Positions 6,148-12,924 of a DNA stretch of 20,053 nt are shown here, in pieces. The stretch spans positions 1 to 20,053 of the forward strand of contig JAKAMV010000072.1 in assembly GCA_021812735.1 (NCBI GenBank), given 5' to 3'. Each line of letters begins with the position of its first letter. The first letter of the stretch is position 1. The notes under the pieces were generated by a model. That model worked only from the letters and a program-made list of their open reading frames with translations. It did not search any database and was not told the origin of the DNA. This DNA is from Chloroflexota bacterium (GTDB lineage: Bacteria; Chloroflexota; Limnocylindria; Limnocylindrales; CSP1-4). The translations under genes and the position numbers were made by a program.

Positions 6148-6762
6148 GTGATGCTCCACCGACGCTGGTTCCCCGATCACATCGAGGGCGAGACAGTCGT
6201 CCTCCGGCGGCACACTCGCGACAATCTGGCCGATTTCCAGCGCTGGTACCAGGATCCCGAGGTGGCGCGCCTGACGCGGTACCAGGAGGGGCCGATGCGC
6301 CCCGACGAGGTGGAGCGGTTCTTCATGATGCGCGCCGTCGGGCCGGACGCCCTGGCGATGGGCATCCACGTCCGCGCCACCGATCGGCTCATCGGGTCGT
6401 GCGCCTTCAGCCAGCTCGACGCGGACAACGGCTCGGCGCTGTTCCACATCACCATCGGCGAGCACGACTGCTGGGGCAAGGGCTACGGCAGCGAGGCAAC
6501 GGCGCTGATGGTGGACCATGCGTTCAGCGGCCTCAACCTGCACCGGGTCGCGCTGTCGGTGTTCGCGTTCAACGAGCGCGCGGTCCGCGCCTACCAGCGC
6601 GCCGGGTTCGTGGACGAGGGGCGGTCACGCGAGGCCATCTGGCGGGACGGACGCTGGTGGGACGAGCTGCACATGAGCGTGCTCGAGCCCGAGTGGCGAG
6701 CCCGTCGCTGGCGGGAGCGGGCCGCCGCCGAGGGCCGGCCGCTCGGCACGGGGAGGCGTTGA
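6148..6762 (+). CDS. GNAT-family N-acetyltransferase (RimJ/RimL-like)
   Basis: The ~204-aa protein has the RimJ/RimL-type GNAT layout: ETVVLRRHTRDNLADFQRWY opening strand and helix, RLIGSCAFSQLD, the strand FHITIGEHDCWGKGYGSEA with the acetyl-CoA pyrophosphate loop G-K-G-Y-G (about residues 110-114), and the C-terminal NERAVRAYQRAGFVDEG helix and strand. It would transfer an acetyl group from acetyl-CoA to an amine, either a protein N-terminus or a small molecule; the substrate is not readable. GTG 6148 and ATG 6151 are both possible starts, and a -10-like hexamer lies directly before them. The stop codon is close to the start of the next small gene, with which it is probably co-translated. 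Confidence 0.88.
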   Translation: MMLHRRWFPDHIEGETVVLRRHTRDNLADFQRWYQDPEVARLTRYQEGPMRPDEVERFFMMRAVGPDALAMGIHVRATDRLIGSCAFSQLDADNGSALFHITIGEHDCWGKGYGSEATALMVDHAFSGLNLHRVALSVFAFNERAVRAYQRAGFVDEGRSREAIWRDGRWWDELHMSVLEPEWRARRWRERAAAEGRPLGTGRR

Positions 6763-6764
6763 CG

Positions 6765-7043
6765 TTGGCGTCCGCCGGGCCCGAGGCCGATGCCGCCCGG
6801 GCCGCGTTCCGGCAGCTGACGGGCGCGAGGGGCCACGCGGTGGACAACGCGCGGGCTGCGGCCGCGGGACTGGAGGCGGCGTTCGTGGCCGGCGCACTCG
6901 AGCGCACGCCGACGCTCGACTTGATGCTGGCCGACCTTGCTCGGGCGCTGGCGGCCGACGAGGGCGAGAAGCTGGGCGGCAAGAGCGCCGAGGCTGCGCG
7001 CTTCATTCTCCGGGCCGTCTCCCGCGAGCTGGACCGGGCGTAG
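6765..7043 (+). CDS. Small helical protein of unknown function (92 aa)
   Basis: The start is taken as TTG 6765-6767, eight bases after GGGAGG (6751-6756) and just past the GNAT stop; TTG 6759, overlapping that stop, is the other option. The sequence is mostly helical: ARAAFRQLTGARGHAVDNAR, GLEAAFVAGALE, TLDLMLADLARALAADEGEK and AEAARFILRAVSRELDRA. The amphipathic spacing suggests a small helical bundle or oligomer. There is no export signal and no cysteine or metal motif. Tight coupling to the acetyltransferase suggests a partner or target of that enzyme, but this is inference. I do not recognise the family. Confidence 0.6.
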   Translation: MASAGPEADAARAAFRQLTGARGHAVDNARAAAAGLEAAFVAGALERTPTLDLMLADLARALAADEGEKLGGKSAEAARFILRAVSRELDRA

Positions 7044-7520
7044 GGCGAGCCGCAGTCCGGATCAGCGGACCCTGCCCGGCGCGGCGCGGGGCCACGCCCG
7101 CTGTGCGCTTGGCGAGGCGTCTGGCGTCTGTCCGCCAGCCATGCCCGTGCTGACTCCTCGGCGGCTGGCGTCTGTCTGTCAGCCATGCTCGTGACGACTG
7201 CTAGGCGTGCGACCGCCCTGCCGGCGAACGGAAGTCCGGCGGGATCGCAACCTTCAGCCGTCGCCAATGCCCGGTGTGCATCAGCGACGCTCGAGCGGGG
7301 GGCGGCTCGAGGCTAGCAGTCCTGTGGCGCATGAGTGACCGGCGAAGCGGCATCAAGCGAGCCCGCCGCAGCCAGCCGCCCCTTGAGGGGTCCCGCCGCG
7401 CTTGAGGCCGGCGCCGATCGTCCGAGCGCAGCCCCGCGCAACCCCGAGATGCGCCGGGGTCAGCCGGTGGCCCGCACGTCCGACGGTGAGCCCGCGGCCA
7501 TCGGCGCCGCCGCTGCGCTC
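7044..7520. other. 477-bp convergent intergenic region with hairpins and no convincing gene
   Basis: The region lies between the tail of the GNAT pair and the tail of the minus-strand three-gene set. It holds a two-copy hairpin repeat (7121-7205), a CTCGAGC/GCTCGAG stem (7290-7296 / 7305-7311) and a CCCC-TTGA-GGGG mini-hairpin (7379-7390). Frames across it have no start signals and shadow-like Arg/Ala/Pro composition. An unrecognised small RNA or an eroded gene cannot be excluded. Confidence 0.5.
7121..7205. repeat. Two tandem ~41-bp repeats (44-bp period), each forming a hairpin
   Basis: Copy 1 (7121-7161) and copy 2 (7165-7205) both begin CTGGCGTCTGTC and continue through CAGCCATG to an ACT-rich end; I count 7 differences over 41 bases. 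In copy 1 CTGGCG (7121-7126) pairs with CGCCAG (7133-7138) around TCTGTC. In copy 2 GGCTGGCG (7163-7170) pairs with TGTCAGCC (7177-7184) around TCTGTC, using two G-U pairs where copy 1 has G-C. The C-to-T changes therefore keep the helix, which suggests RNA-level structure. Confidence 0.65.
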
Positions 7521-8246
7521 CTAGGACCCCAGCTCGAGCGCGGCCAGGAGATCGGCGCCGGCGCGCCACGCGGACGGGTTGTCGTGCTCGAGCCGGCGGG
7601 CCTCGTGACCCAGGCGGGCGGCCACGTCGGGATACTCGTCGCGCAGGTGCCCGCCGGGGCGGAACCTGCCGGCAGCGTCATGGAGGAACACCGCGTACAG
7701 CGTCTCGGGATCCGCCTGGGCGATGTGCGTCTCGGCCTCGGGCTGGAAGTCGATGGGCACCATCAGCCGGGCGAAGAACGCGCCCACCTCGTCCACCAGC
7801 GGGTCCACGCCCTGCGAGTGGCCGGCCCAGCGCACGATCGGCGCCCTTGACACGAACGCCACGAACGTCTCGTGCTCGTCGGCCGCGTCCGCCAGCATCG
7901 TCCCGCCGAAGCTGAGGAACTGGTTGGTCTCGGGGATGCGGTCCGCCACCTGGATCCGGCCCCAGCTGAACGGCTGGCTGCGGGGCAGCGACTTGCGGCG
8001 GTTGAAGGTCGCAAGCTGGCCGCGGCCCAGATGCACCTCCCAGAACGTGATCTCCTCGGGGTCGAAGTGCTCGAGGGTGGGCACGTCGCGCAGGGCCACG
8101 AGCAGCCGCGGACCCGGCGTCGTCCCGGACAGCAGGCCGTCGCGCAGCTCGAAGCCGAGGTGGGCGAGGTCGGCCGCGGTCCCCGCCAGCCAGTCGCCGC
8201 CCCACTCCACGTCCCCCGGCCACGGCCGTGCCAGATGCCCGCTCAT
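7521..8246 (-). CDS. Protein of unknown function (241 aa), last gene of the GT2-flippase operon
   Basis: The ATG at 8244-8246 overlaps the TGA of the upstream membrane protein in an ATGA arrangement, and GAGGAG lies 6 bases before it, so translation is coupled. The protein looks soluble and globular: VEWGGDWLAGTAADLAHLGF, PRLLVALRDVPTLEHFDPEE, TFWEVHLGRGQLATFNRRKS, and a His/Glu-rich middle (ETNQFLSFGG, DEHETFVAFVSRAPIV). The C-terminal part is more helical (RLGHEARRLEHDNPSAWRAG). I see no signal peptide or membrane helix and no nucleotide-binding motif. I do not recognise the family. By position it may modify or regulate the sugar-lipid product of the two upstream genes. Confidence 0.8.
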   Translation of the reverse strand: MSGHLARPWPGDVEWGGDWLAGTAADLAHLGFELRDGLLSGTTPGPRLLVALRDVPTLEHFDPEEITFWEVHLGRGQLATFNRRKSLPRSQPFSWGRIQVADRIPETNQFLSFGGTMLADAADEHETFVAFVSRAPIVRWAGHSQGVDPLVDEVGAFFARLMVPIDFQPEAETHIAQADPETLYAVFLHDAAGRFRPGGHLRDEYPDVAARLGHEARRLEHDNPSAWRAGADLLAALELGS

Positions 8247-9235
8247 GCGTGACTCCTCGGCTCCGCGGCCGGAGCCTCGTTCCGGGCGCGACGCCGCCCG
8301 CCGGCGAGGAGCGCAACCGCGCCCCCGAGGGATGTGATGAGCAGCGACAGGGCGTGCAGGAGCACCGCGAACGCCAGCGCGGACTCGCGGTCGATCCCCA
8401 CGGACGCCGCGATGGTCACCGCCGCCAGCTCGAAGGTGCCCACGTAGCCCGGGGCGGCGGGCACCGCGGTCGCGAGGTTGACGCCCGCTGCGAGCAGCGC
8501 GGCCTGGCCCATCGTGGGCTCGACGCCCACGGACTGGGCAGCGGCGGCGAACCCGAGCACGGCGCACGACCACGACACCATCGTGAAGCCGAGCGAGGCT
8601 GCCATCACGCGCATGCTGCGCGCCACCGCAAGGCCAGCCCGAAGCCGGACCAGCAGTCCGTGGATTCGCGGCCAGCGGTTGATGAACGCCGACGCCCGGT
8701 CGGCGCCGGGCAGGCGGTGCGCGACCAGCCCGACGGCGATCGCCACCACCAGCAGCGCGGTCACCGCGAGTCCGACGAGGATCGCGGACGCCACGATGCC
8801 GCGGACCGACAGCACGAAGATCGCCAGCGCCGCGATGACGACGACCACGAGGGTGTCCATCACGCGCTCGACCACGATCGTTCCCAGGATCGTGGACTTC
8901 GAGAGCCCGGAGCGCTCGCCCAGGTCGTGACTCCGGACGACCTCGCCGAGGCGCGCCGGCAGGACGTTGTTGGCGAGGTAGCCCACGAGCAGCGAAGCGA
9001 GCGAGTCGCCGTAGCGCACCCGCCCCACAGGCGACAGCAGCACCTTCCAGCGCAAGGCGCGCGTCAGCAGGTCCACGCACACGAGGACGACGAGCAGCGT
9101 CAGCCACGCTGGCTGCGCGCTGCGCATGGCGTCCCATGCGGCGGAGACGTCCACGCTGTGGGCCACCAGGACCAGCGCGACCGCCGAGATCGCGATGCCC
9201 AGCGCTGCCCGGCCAAGGCCCCCGCGGTAGCGCAT
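8243..9235 (-). CDS. Flippase-like / lysylphosphatidylglycerol-synthase-type integral membrane protein (UPF0104 / AglD family)
   Basis: The 330-aa protein has about eight hydrophobic segments. The diagnostic run is LLVGYLANNVLPARLGEVVR followed by HDLGERSGLSKSTILGTIVVERVMDTLVV, that is, the R-x-G-E-x-x-R and E-R-x-x-D signature of the LPG-synthase transmembrane/UPF0104 family. The C-terminal half has the family pattern of a glycine/proline-rich loop, AAVPAAPGYVGTFELAAVTI. Members lacking the soluble aminoacyl-transferase domain, like this one, are commonly found beside polyprenyl-phosphate glycosyltransferases and are thought to translocate or handle lipid-linked sugars. The start ATG 9233-9235 lies 2 bases after the GT2 stop. 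Its stop overlaps the next gene's start. Confidence 0.85.
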   Translation of the reverse strand: MRYRGGLGRAALGIAISAVALVLVAHSVDVSAAWDAMRSAQPAWLTLLVVLVCVDLLTRALRWKVLLSPVGRVRYGDSLASLLVGYLANNVLPARLGEVVRSHDLGERSGLSKSTILGTIVVERVMDTLVVVVIAALAIFVLSVRGIVASAILVGLAVTALLVVAIAVGLVAHRLPGADRASAFINRWPRIHGLLVRLRAGLAVARSMRVMAASLGFTMVSWSCAVLGFAAAAQSVGVEPTMGQAALLAAGVNLATAVPAAPGYVGTFELAAVTIAASVGIDRESALAFAVLLHALSLLITSLGGAVALLAGGRRRARNEAPAAEPRSHA

Positions 9236-9237
9236 GG

Positions 9238-10008
9238 TCAAGCCGCGCCGACCTCGCGCGTCGGCACGCGGGGCTGCAGCTGCGGCGAGCGGCGGACGCC
9301 CGTCCGGTGCAGCAGGTAGCGTGTCACGACCCGCAGCGTCGAGAGCCCGTACACCACGCTGCGCCTGAAGTTGACCGAGCTGGCCTCCTCGAAGTAGCGG
9401 GTGGGCACGGCGATCTCGCCGATCTCGAGGCGGCGCGCCGCAACGACCTGTGCGATGAGGTCCTGGTCGAACACGAAGTCGTCCGAGTTGAGACGGTACG
9501 GGATGGTCTCGAGCAGGCGTCGCGAGTAGGCCCGCAGGCCGGTGTGGTACTCGGAGAGGTGCAGGCCGAAGGCGAGGTTCTCGACGCCTGTCAGGAAGCG
9601 GTTGGAGAGGTACTTCCACTTCGGCATGCCGCCCGCGAGCGGATCGCCCAGGAAGCGGCTGCCGAGCATGAGGTCCTTCTCGCCGGCCACGATGGGCGCC
9701 ACGAGGTCGGGGATGCGCGTGGCGTCGTACTGGTAGTCGGGGTGGAGCATCACCACCACGTCCGCCCCCCACTCCAGCGCTCGGTCGTAGCAGGTCTTCT
9801 GGTTGCCGCCGTAGCCCAGGTTCTGGCGGTGGACGATCACCTCGAGGCCCAGCTGGCGGGCGATCTCGACCGTCTCGTCGCGGGACACGTCGTCGACGAG
9901 GATCACGTGGTGGACGATGTCGTGCGGGATGTCCGCGTACGTCCGCTCCAGCGTCTTGGCGGCGTTGTACGCGGGCATGACGATGACGATGCGCGGCACG
10001 TCGGGCAT
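9238..10008 (-). CDS. Family 2 glycosyltransferase, dolichyl/polyprenyl-phosphate sugar synthase-like
   Basis: The 256-aa protein has the GT-A fold of DPM-like GT2 enzymes: RIVIVMPAYNAAKTLERTYA at the N-terminus, the nucleotide-binding Asp pair in VILVDDVSRDET, the metal-binding acidic motif in VVVMLHPDYQYD, and the acceptor-side YHTGLRAYSRRLLE and SDDFVFDQDLIAQVVA. No membrane helices are present, so it works at the inner face of the membrane, moving a sugar from an NDP donor to a polyprenyl phosphate. The start ATG 10006-10008 follows TATCGT by 6 bases, a leaderless layout. It is the first gene of a minus-strand operon with the flippase-like protein and an unknown protein, and it diverges from a GT39-like enzyme that could use its product. 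Confidence 0.9.
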   Translation of the reverse strand: MPDVPRIVIVMPAYNAAKTLERTYADIPHDIVHHVILVDDVSRDETVEIARQLGLEVIVHRQNLGYGGNQKTCYDRALEWGADVVVMLHPDYQYDATRIPDLVAPIVAGEKDLMLGSRFLGDPLAGGMPKWKYLSNRFLTGVENLAFGLHLSEYHTGLRAYSRRLLETIPYRLNSDDFVFDQDLIAQVVAARRLEIGEIAVPTRYFEEASSVNFRRSVVYGLSTLRVVTRYLLHRTGVRRSPQLQPRVPTREVGAA

Positions 10009-10020
10009 GACGCAACGATA
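10009..10020 (-). promoter_or_regulatory. Candidate leaderless promoter for the GT2 operon
   Basis: The minus strand reads TATCGT (10020-10015), a TAnnnT hexamer, followed by six bases (TGCGTC) and the ATG at 10008. No Shine-Dalgarno sequence fits before the start. I find no clear -35 at 16-18 bases. Confidence 0.45.
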
Positions 10021-10081
10021 CCCGAGGCGGAGGCGGGCCCGAACCGGCACGTTCGTCCCGGGGCCGACGCCACAGTGGGGA

Positions 10082-10106
10082 GGGGCGGGCCCGGGGGCGG
10101 GCCCGC
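10082..10106. repeat. G-tract cluster (potential G-quadruplex) plus perfect 8-bp dyad in a divergent gap
   Basis: The plus strand has four G-runs of 4, 3, 5 and 3 (10082-10085, 10087-10089, 10093-10097, 10099-10101) separated by loops of 1, 3 and 1 bases, which meets the simple G-quadruplex rule. The same segment holds GCGGGCCC (10085-10092) and GGGCCCGC (10099-10106), exact reverse complements around GGGGGC. It is midway between the two divergent glycosyltransferase genes. Confidence 0.5.
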
Positions 10107-10189
10107 GGGCCGGCGGGCCGGCCAGCAGCCCGAGACGTCGATCGCGCTTACCATGCACCGGACCCCACCGCTCCAGAGGCGCTCGCGAC

Positions 10190-11686
10190 ATGACCGGCCG
10201 ACCTGGCGACACGCCCGGCGCGGAACGCCACCCAAGACGTCCGGACGCCTGGACGGTCGTCCTCCTCGCCGTCCCGGTGGTGATCGTCCTGGTCCTGCTC
10301 GCGTTCGTCGCCGCGGATCCTGCCGTCGGCGTGACGGCCAGCAACGGCCCGTTCACCGACGAGTCCTGGGACGTCATGAACGCTCGCAACTTCGTCCTCC
10401 TGGGCGCGTGGGCCACCGACGACTGGACGCTCCAGCTGGTCAACCTGCCGTTCAGCCTGAGTGCCGCCGCTGTGTTCAGCGTCCTGGGTGTCGGCATCGT
10501 CCAGGCGCGCCTGGTCTCGATCGCGGCGACCGGGATCACGACCGCCGCGATCGGGCTCGGCCTGCGACGGCCCCTCGGTCCCGGCCCGGCGGCGCTCGCG
10601 TCGATGGCGTTCGCGGGCGCGACGCTGGTCCTCTACTACGGCAGGCTCGCGTTCCTCGAGCCCAGCGTGGCGATGTGGCTGACGCTCGGGACGCTCGCGG
10701 CCCTGCGGGCCCGCGGCGAGAGAGCCGGACGCTGGGGAATCCTCGCGGGGCTACTGCTCGCCCTGGCGGTGGGCACGAAGCCGTCGGCGCTCGCCGCGGT
10801 CGGCGGGCTCGTGGCCGCGGTCGCGGTGGTCGGCGCTCGCCAGGCGGCCGTCCGGCGGTGGGTCGCCGGCGCCGTCCTCGCGATCGCGTCGCTCGGGGGT
10901 GCATGGCTGGTCGCCGTCTGGCTGCCCAACCGGACCGCCATCTCGAACGTGCTCCGGATCTGGGCGTCGGAGCCCATCATCGCCCCCGTCCGGACCGTCC
11001 TGGGCCGCGTCACCGGCTTCCCCGGGCACAACGACAGGTTCATCTCGCAGTCGGTGCCGCTCCTGGCCGCCGGAATCGCCGGCTGGGCCGCCGGCGCCAT
11101 GCGCTGGCAGCGCCTCTCCGCCGAGGTGCGCTTGCTGCTTGCCGCGGCGACGGGTTGGGTCGTCGCCGGCCTCGGCCTGCTCGTCGTGGCCCCGTACCGG
11201 CCCAACCGCTACGAGGAGCCGCTGCTGCCCGCCTTCGCGATCCTCCTCGGGATCGGGGTGCGCGTGGTGGCCGACGCCTGGACTGCGCGGTCGCGCCCCC
11301 AGACGCTGCTGGCGGGCACCGCCCTCGCCCTGTTGCTCGTCGCGCCCGGGGCCGCTGCGTACGCGGGCTGGATGGCCAACGCCACGTACCGGCTGCCCGC
11401 CATCCAGGCGGAGACGCTGGCGGCCATCCCGGCCGGGAGCGCCACGCAGGGGACGTACGCGCCGGCATTCGCGATGCGGGCCCGCGTCCTGACGATCGTG
11501 AGCCGCCCGGCCGACCAGATCTCCCCGGGTGATCTGTACGCGACGCGCAATGTGCGCTGGTTCGTCGGTGAGGACGGAGAGGCCCCGATCTGGGCGACCC
11601 TGCATCCCGCCGCCTGGGCCGCGCGCCAAGCCCTGCTGTGCAGCGACTGGGGGGCGACGCACGTGTGCGTCTACCGCCTCCCCTGA
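10190..11686 (+). CDS. GT39/PMT (ArnT-like) integral membrane glycosyltransferase
   Basis: The 498-aa protein has ~11-12 hydrophobic segments and the hallmark of the GT-C fold: an acidic pair in the first extracytoplasmic loop, here GPFTDESWDVMNARNF (Asp-Glu). A conserved-looking loop YYGRLAFLEPSVAMWLTLGT follows, then helices such as WGILAGLLLALAVGTKPSAL, and the C-terminal soluble part (RVLTIVSRPADQISPGDLYA, then TLHPAAWAARQA). Such enzymes move a sugar from a polyprenyl-phosphate donor to a lipid, glycan or protein outside the membrane. The divergent GT2 gene would make that donor. The ATG 10190 is preceded by AGAGG (10 bases); a TACCAT at 10149-10154 could be its -10. The acceptor is unknown. 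Confidence 0.88.
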   Translation: MTGRPGDTPGAERHPRRPDAWTVVLLAVPVVIVLVLLAFVAADPAVGVTASNGPFTDESWDVMNARNFVLLGAWATDDWTLQLVNLPFSLSAAAVFSVLGVGIVQARLVSIAATGITTAAIGLGLRRPLGPGPAALASMAFAGATLVLYYGRLAFLEPSVAMWLTLGTLAALRARGERAGRWGILAGLLLALAVGTKPSALAAVGGLVAAVAVVGARQAAVRRWVAGAVLAIASLGGAWLVAVWLPNRTAISNVLRIWASEPIIAPVRTVLGRVTGFPGHNDRFISQSVPLLAAGIAGWAAGAMRWQRLSAEVRLLLAAATGWVVAGLGLLVVAPYRPNRYEEPLLPAFAILLGIGVRVVADAWTARSRPQTLLAGTALALLLVAPGAAAYAGWMANATYRLPAIQAETLAAIPAGSATQGTYAPAFAMRARVLTIVSRPADQISPGDLYATRNVRWFVGEDGEAPIWATLHPAAWAARQALLCSDWGATHVCVYRLP

Positions 11687-12149
11687 CGCGGACGGCGCGC
11701 CCGTCCGACGCCCCACATGCGTGCGCGCAGCGGCGAGCACCTGCACCTGCCGGTGCACGTTGCCGGCCGGATCGCGCCGGTCGCACGGCGGCATCCCGCC
11801 CCGGAACGCGCCGGCATCACACGGCAGATGTCGCCCGCGCCCGCGCTTGCATCCAGCGACCGAACGGTGCGCTCATGGCGCAGCTGCTGCGGCGCGCGAC
11901 CAGTCCGTGCGCTGCGGCGGTCGGTCTCGGCGGGCAGGCGCACGAATGTCTCGGCGGGAGACTGGGCCGTGCGCCGGGCGCAACGTCGAGTCTCGCGCCG
12001 CAGCACCAGCACCGCGTCCCGCAGCACCAGGCGGCGCGATGGGTGCCTCGAGCTGGCCGTCACGGTCTCGTCATGCTCCGGGCGTACCATTCGCGCGAAC
12101 GAGATGCAGTCGCGCGTCCCGCAGCGTCGCGCCCTGGAGAACCCGGCCC
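11687..12149. other. 463-bp gene-poor stretch before the molybdoenzyme gene
   Basis: No frame here has both a start signal and protein-like composition; the minus-strand frame of 11671-12090 is Arg/Ala-rich and reads as a shadow. Visible elements are a TGCACC-TGCC-GGTGCA hairpin (11742-11757), 56 bases after the GT39 stop, which may end that message, and a twice-present CGCAGCACCAG (11999-12009 and 12020-12030). A TACCAT hexamer at 12085-12090 may be the -10 for the downstream gene, giving a leader of about 50 bases. Confidence 0.45.
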
Positions 12150-12752
12150 ATGTTCGACCGCCTCTTCGGCAGCCGCGCCGCCGACCCAGCCCTGGCCGGC
12201 CGCGTGCCGCCCGGCCAGTACCTCACCGAGAAGTTCCCCGTCCTCCACTACGGCTCGGTGCCCAAGGTGGACCTGGCGACCTGGGACTTCCGCGTCTACG
12301 GCGAGGTGGACAATCCCTTCCGCCTGACCTGGGCGGAGTTCGAGGCTCTGCCGCGAACCCAGCTCACCACGGACATCCACTGTGTGACGCGCTGGTCGAA
12401 GCTCGACACGCACTGGGAGGGTGTCAAGATCCAGACGATCCTCGAGCTGGCGCAGGTTCGTCCCGCCGCCACCCATGTCGTGGGCCACGCGGAGCAGGGC
12501 TACACAGCCAACCTGCCACTCGAGGTGCTCGACGACGACGTCATCCTCGCCGACACGTACGAAGGCGCCCCGCTCGAGCCCGACCATGGCTGGCCGCTCC
12601 GCATGATCGTTCCCAAGCGCTACTTCTGGAAGGGCCCCAAGTGGCTCCGCGGCCTCGAGTTCCTCAGCCGCGACCAGCCGGGCTTCTGGGAGCGCTACGG
12701 CTACCACAACGACGCCGATCCGTGGCGCGAGGAGCGGTTCAGCTCCGAGTGA
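12150..12752 (+). CDS. Sulfite-oxidase-like molybdopterin oxidoreductase (YuiH/MsrP-like), cytoplasmic form
   Basis: The 200-aa protein is a single oxidoreductase molybdopterin-binding domain: PKVDLATWDFRVYGEVDNPF, then FEALPRTQLTTDIHCVTRWS with Cys78, the expected molybdenum ligand, KLDTHWEGVKIQTILELAQV, and the closing loop WPLRMIVPKRYFWKGPKWLRGLEFL. There is no twin-arginine signal or lipobox, so unlike MsrP (YedY) it should stay in the cytoplasm. The start ATG 12150 has GGAG 11 bases upstream, longer than usual. The C-terminal dimerisation domain of true sulfite oxidases is missing, as is normal in this bacterial subgroup. Its substrate is not known from sequence; oxidised sulfur or methionine-sulfoxide-like compounds are typical guesses for relatives. 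Confidence 0.88.
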   Translation: MFDRLFGSRAADPALAGRVPPGQYLTEKFPVLHYGSVPKVDLATWDFRVYGEVDNPFRLTWAEFEALPRTQLTTDIHCVTRWSKLDTHWEGVKIQTILELAQVRPAATHVVGHAEQGYTANLPLEVLDDDVILADTYEGAPLEPDHGWPLRMIVPKRYFWKGPKWLRGLEFLSRDQPGFWERYGYHNDADPWREERFSSE

Positions 12753-12924
12753 GACGGGCCGGCCGGTTGCTCGATTGCGGCTATCGCCTGCCCACACGCA
12801 CGACCATGTTCGTGAGGTGGCGGCGATCGAGGCGGTTAGTGTGCCTCGCTCTGGGTCGGGCGTCACGGCGGGAGCGTGGAGCATGCGCCGGCGCGACGTT
12901 GCGGGCTGAGCGAGCCGGTGCTGC

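Noticed and set aside
7121..7205. Possible CRISPR array
   Set aside because: Only two imperfect copies with a 3-bp spacer between them; there are no unique ~30-bp spacers and no cas genes.
7201..7569. Minus-strand 122-codon frame in the convergent gap
   Set aside because: Arg/Pro/Ala-rich, overlaps the tail of the 241-aa gene in another frame, and has no ribosome-binding site; the region looks non-coding.
9136..11532. 798-codon plus-strand frame
   Set aside because: It runs antisense to the flippase and GT2 genes and then out of frame through the GT39 gene, so it spans several real genes and has no domain of its own.
11671..12090. Minus-strand 139-codon frame in the gap before the molybdoenzyme
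   Set aside because: Arg-rich composition without hydrophobic core pattern, no start signal and antisense to the end of the GT39 gene.
12753..12924. Possible small gene or terminator in the 172-bp convergent gap
   Set aside because: Only short weak dyads such as ATCGCC/GGCGAT; no start signal or strong stem.
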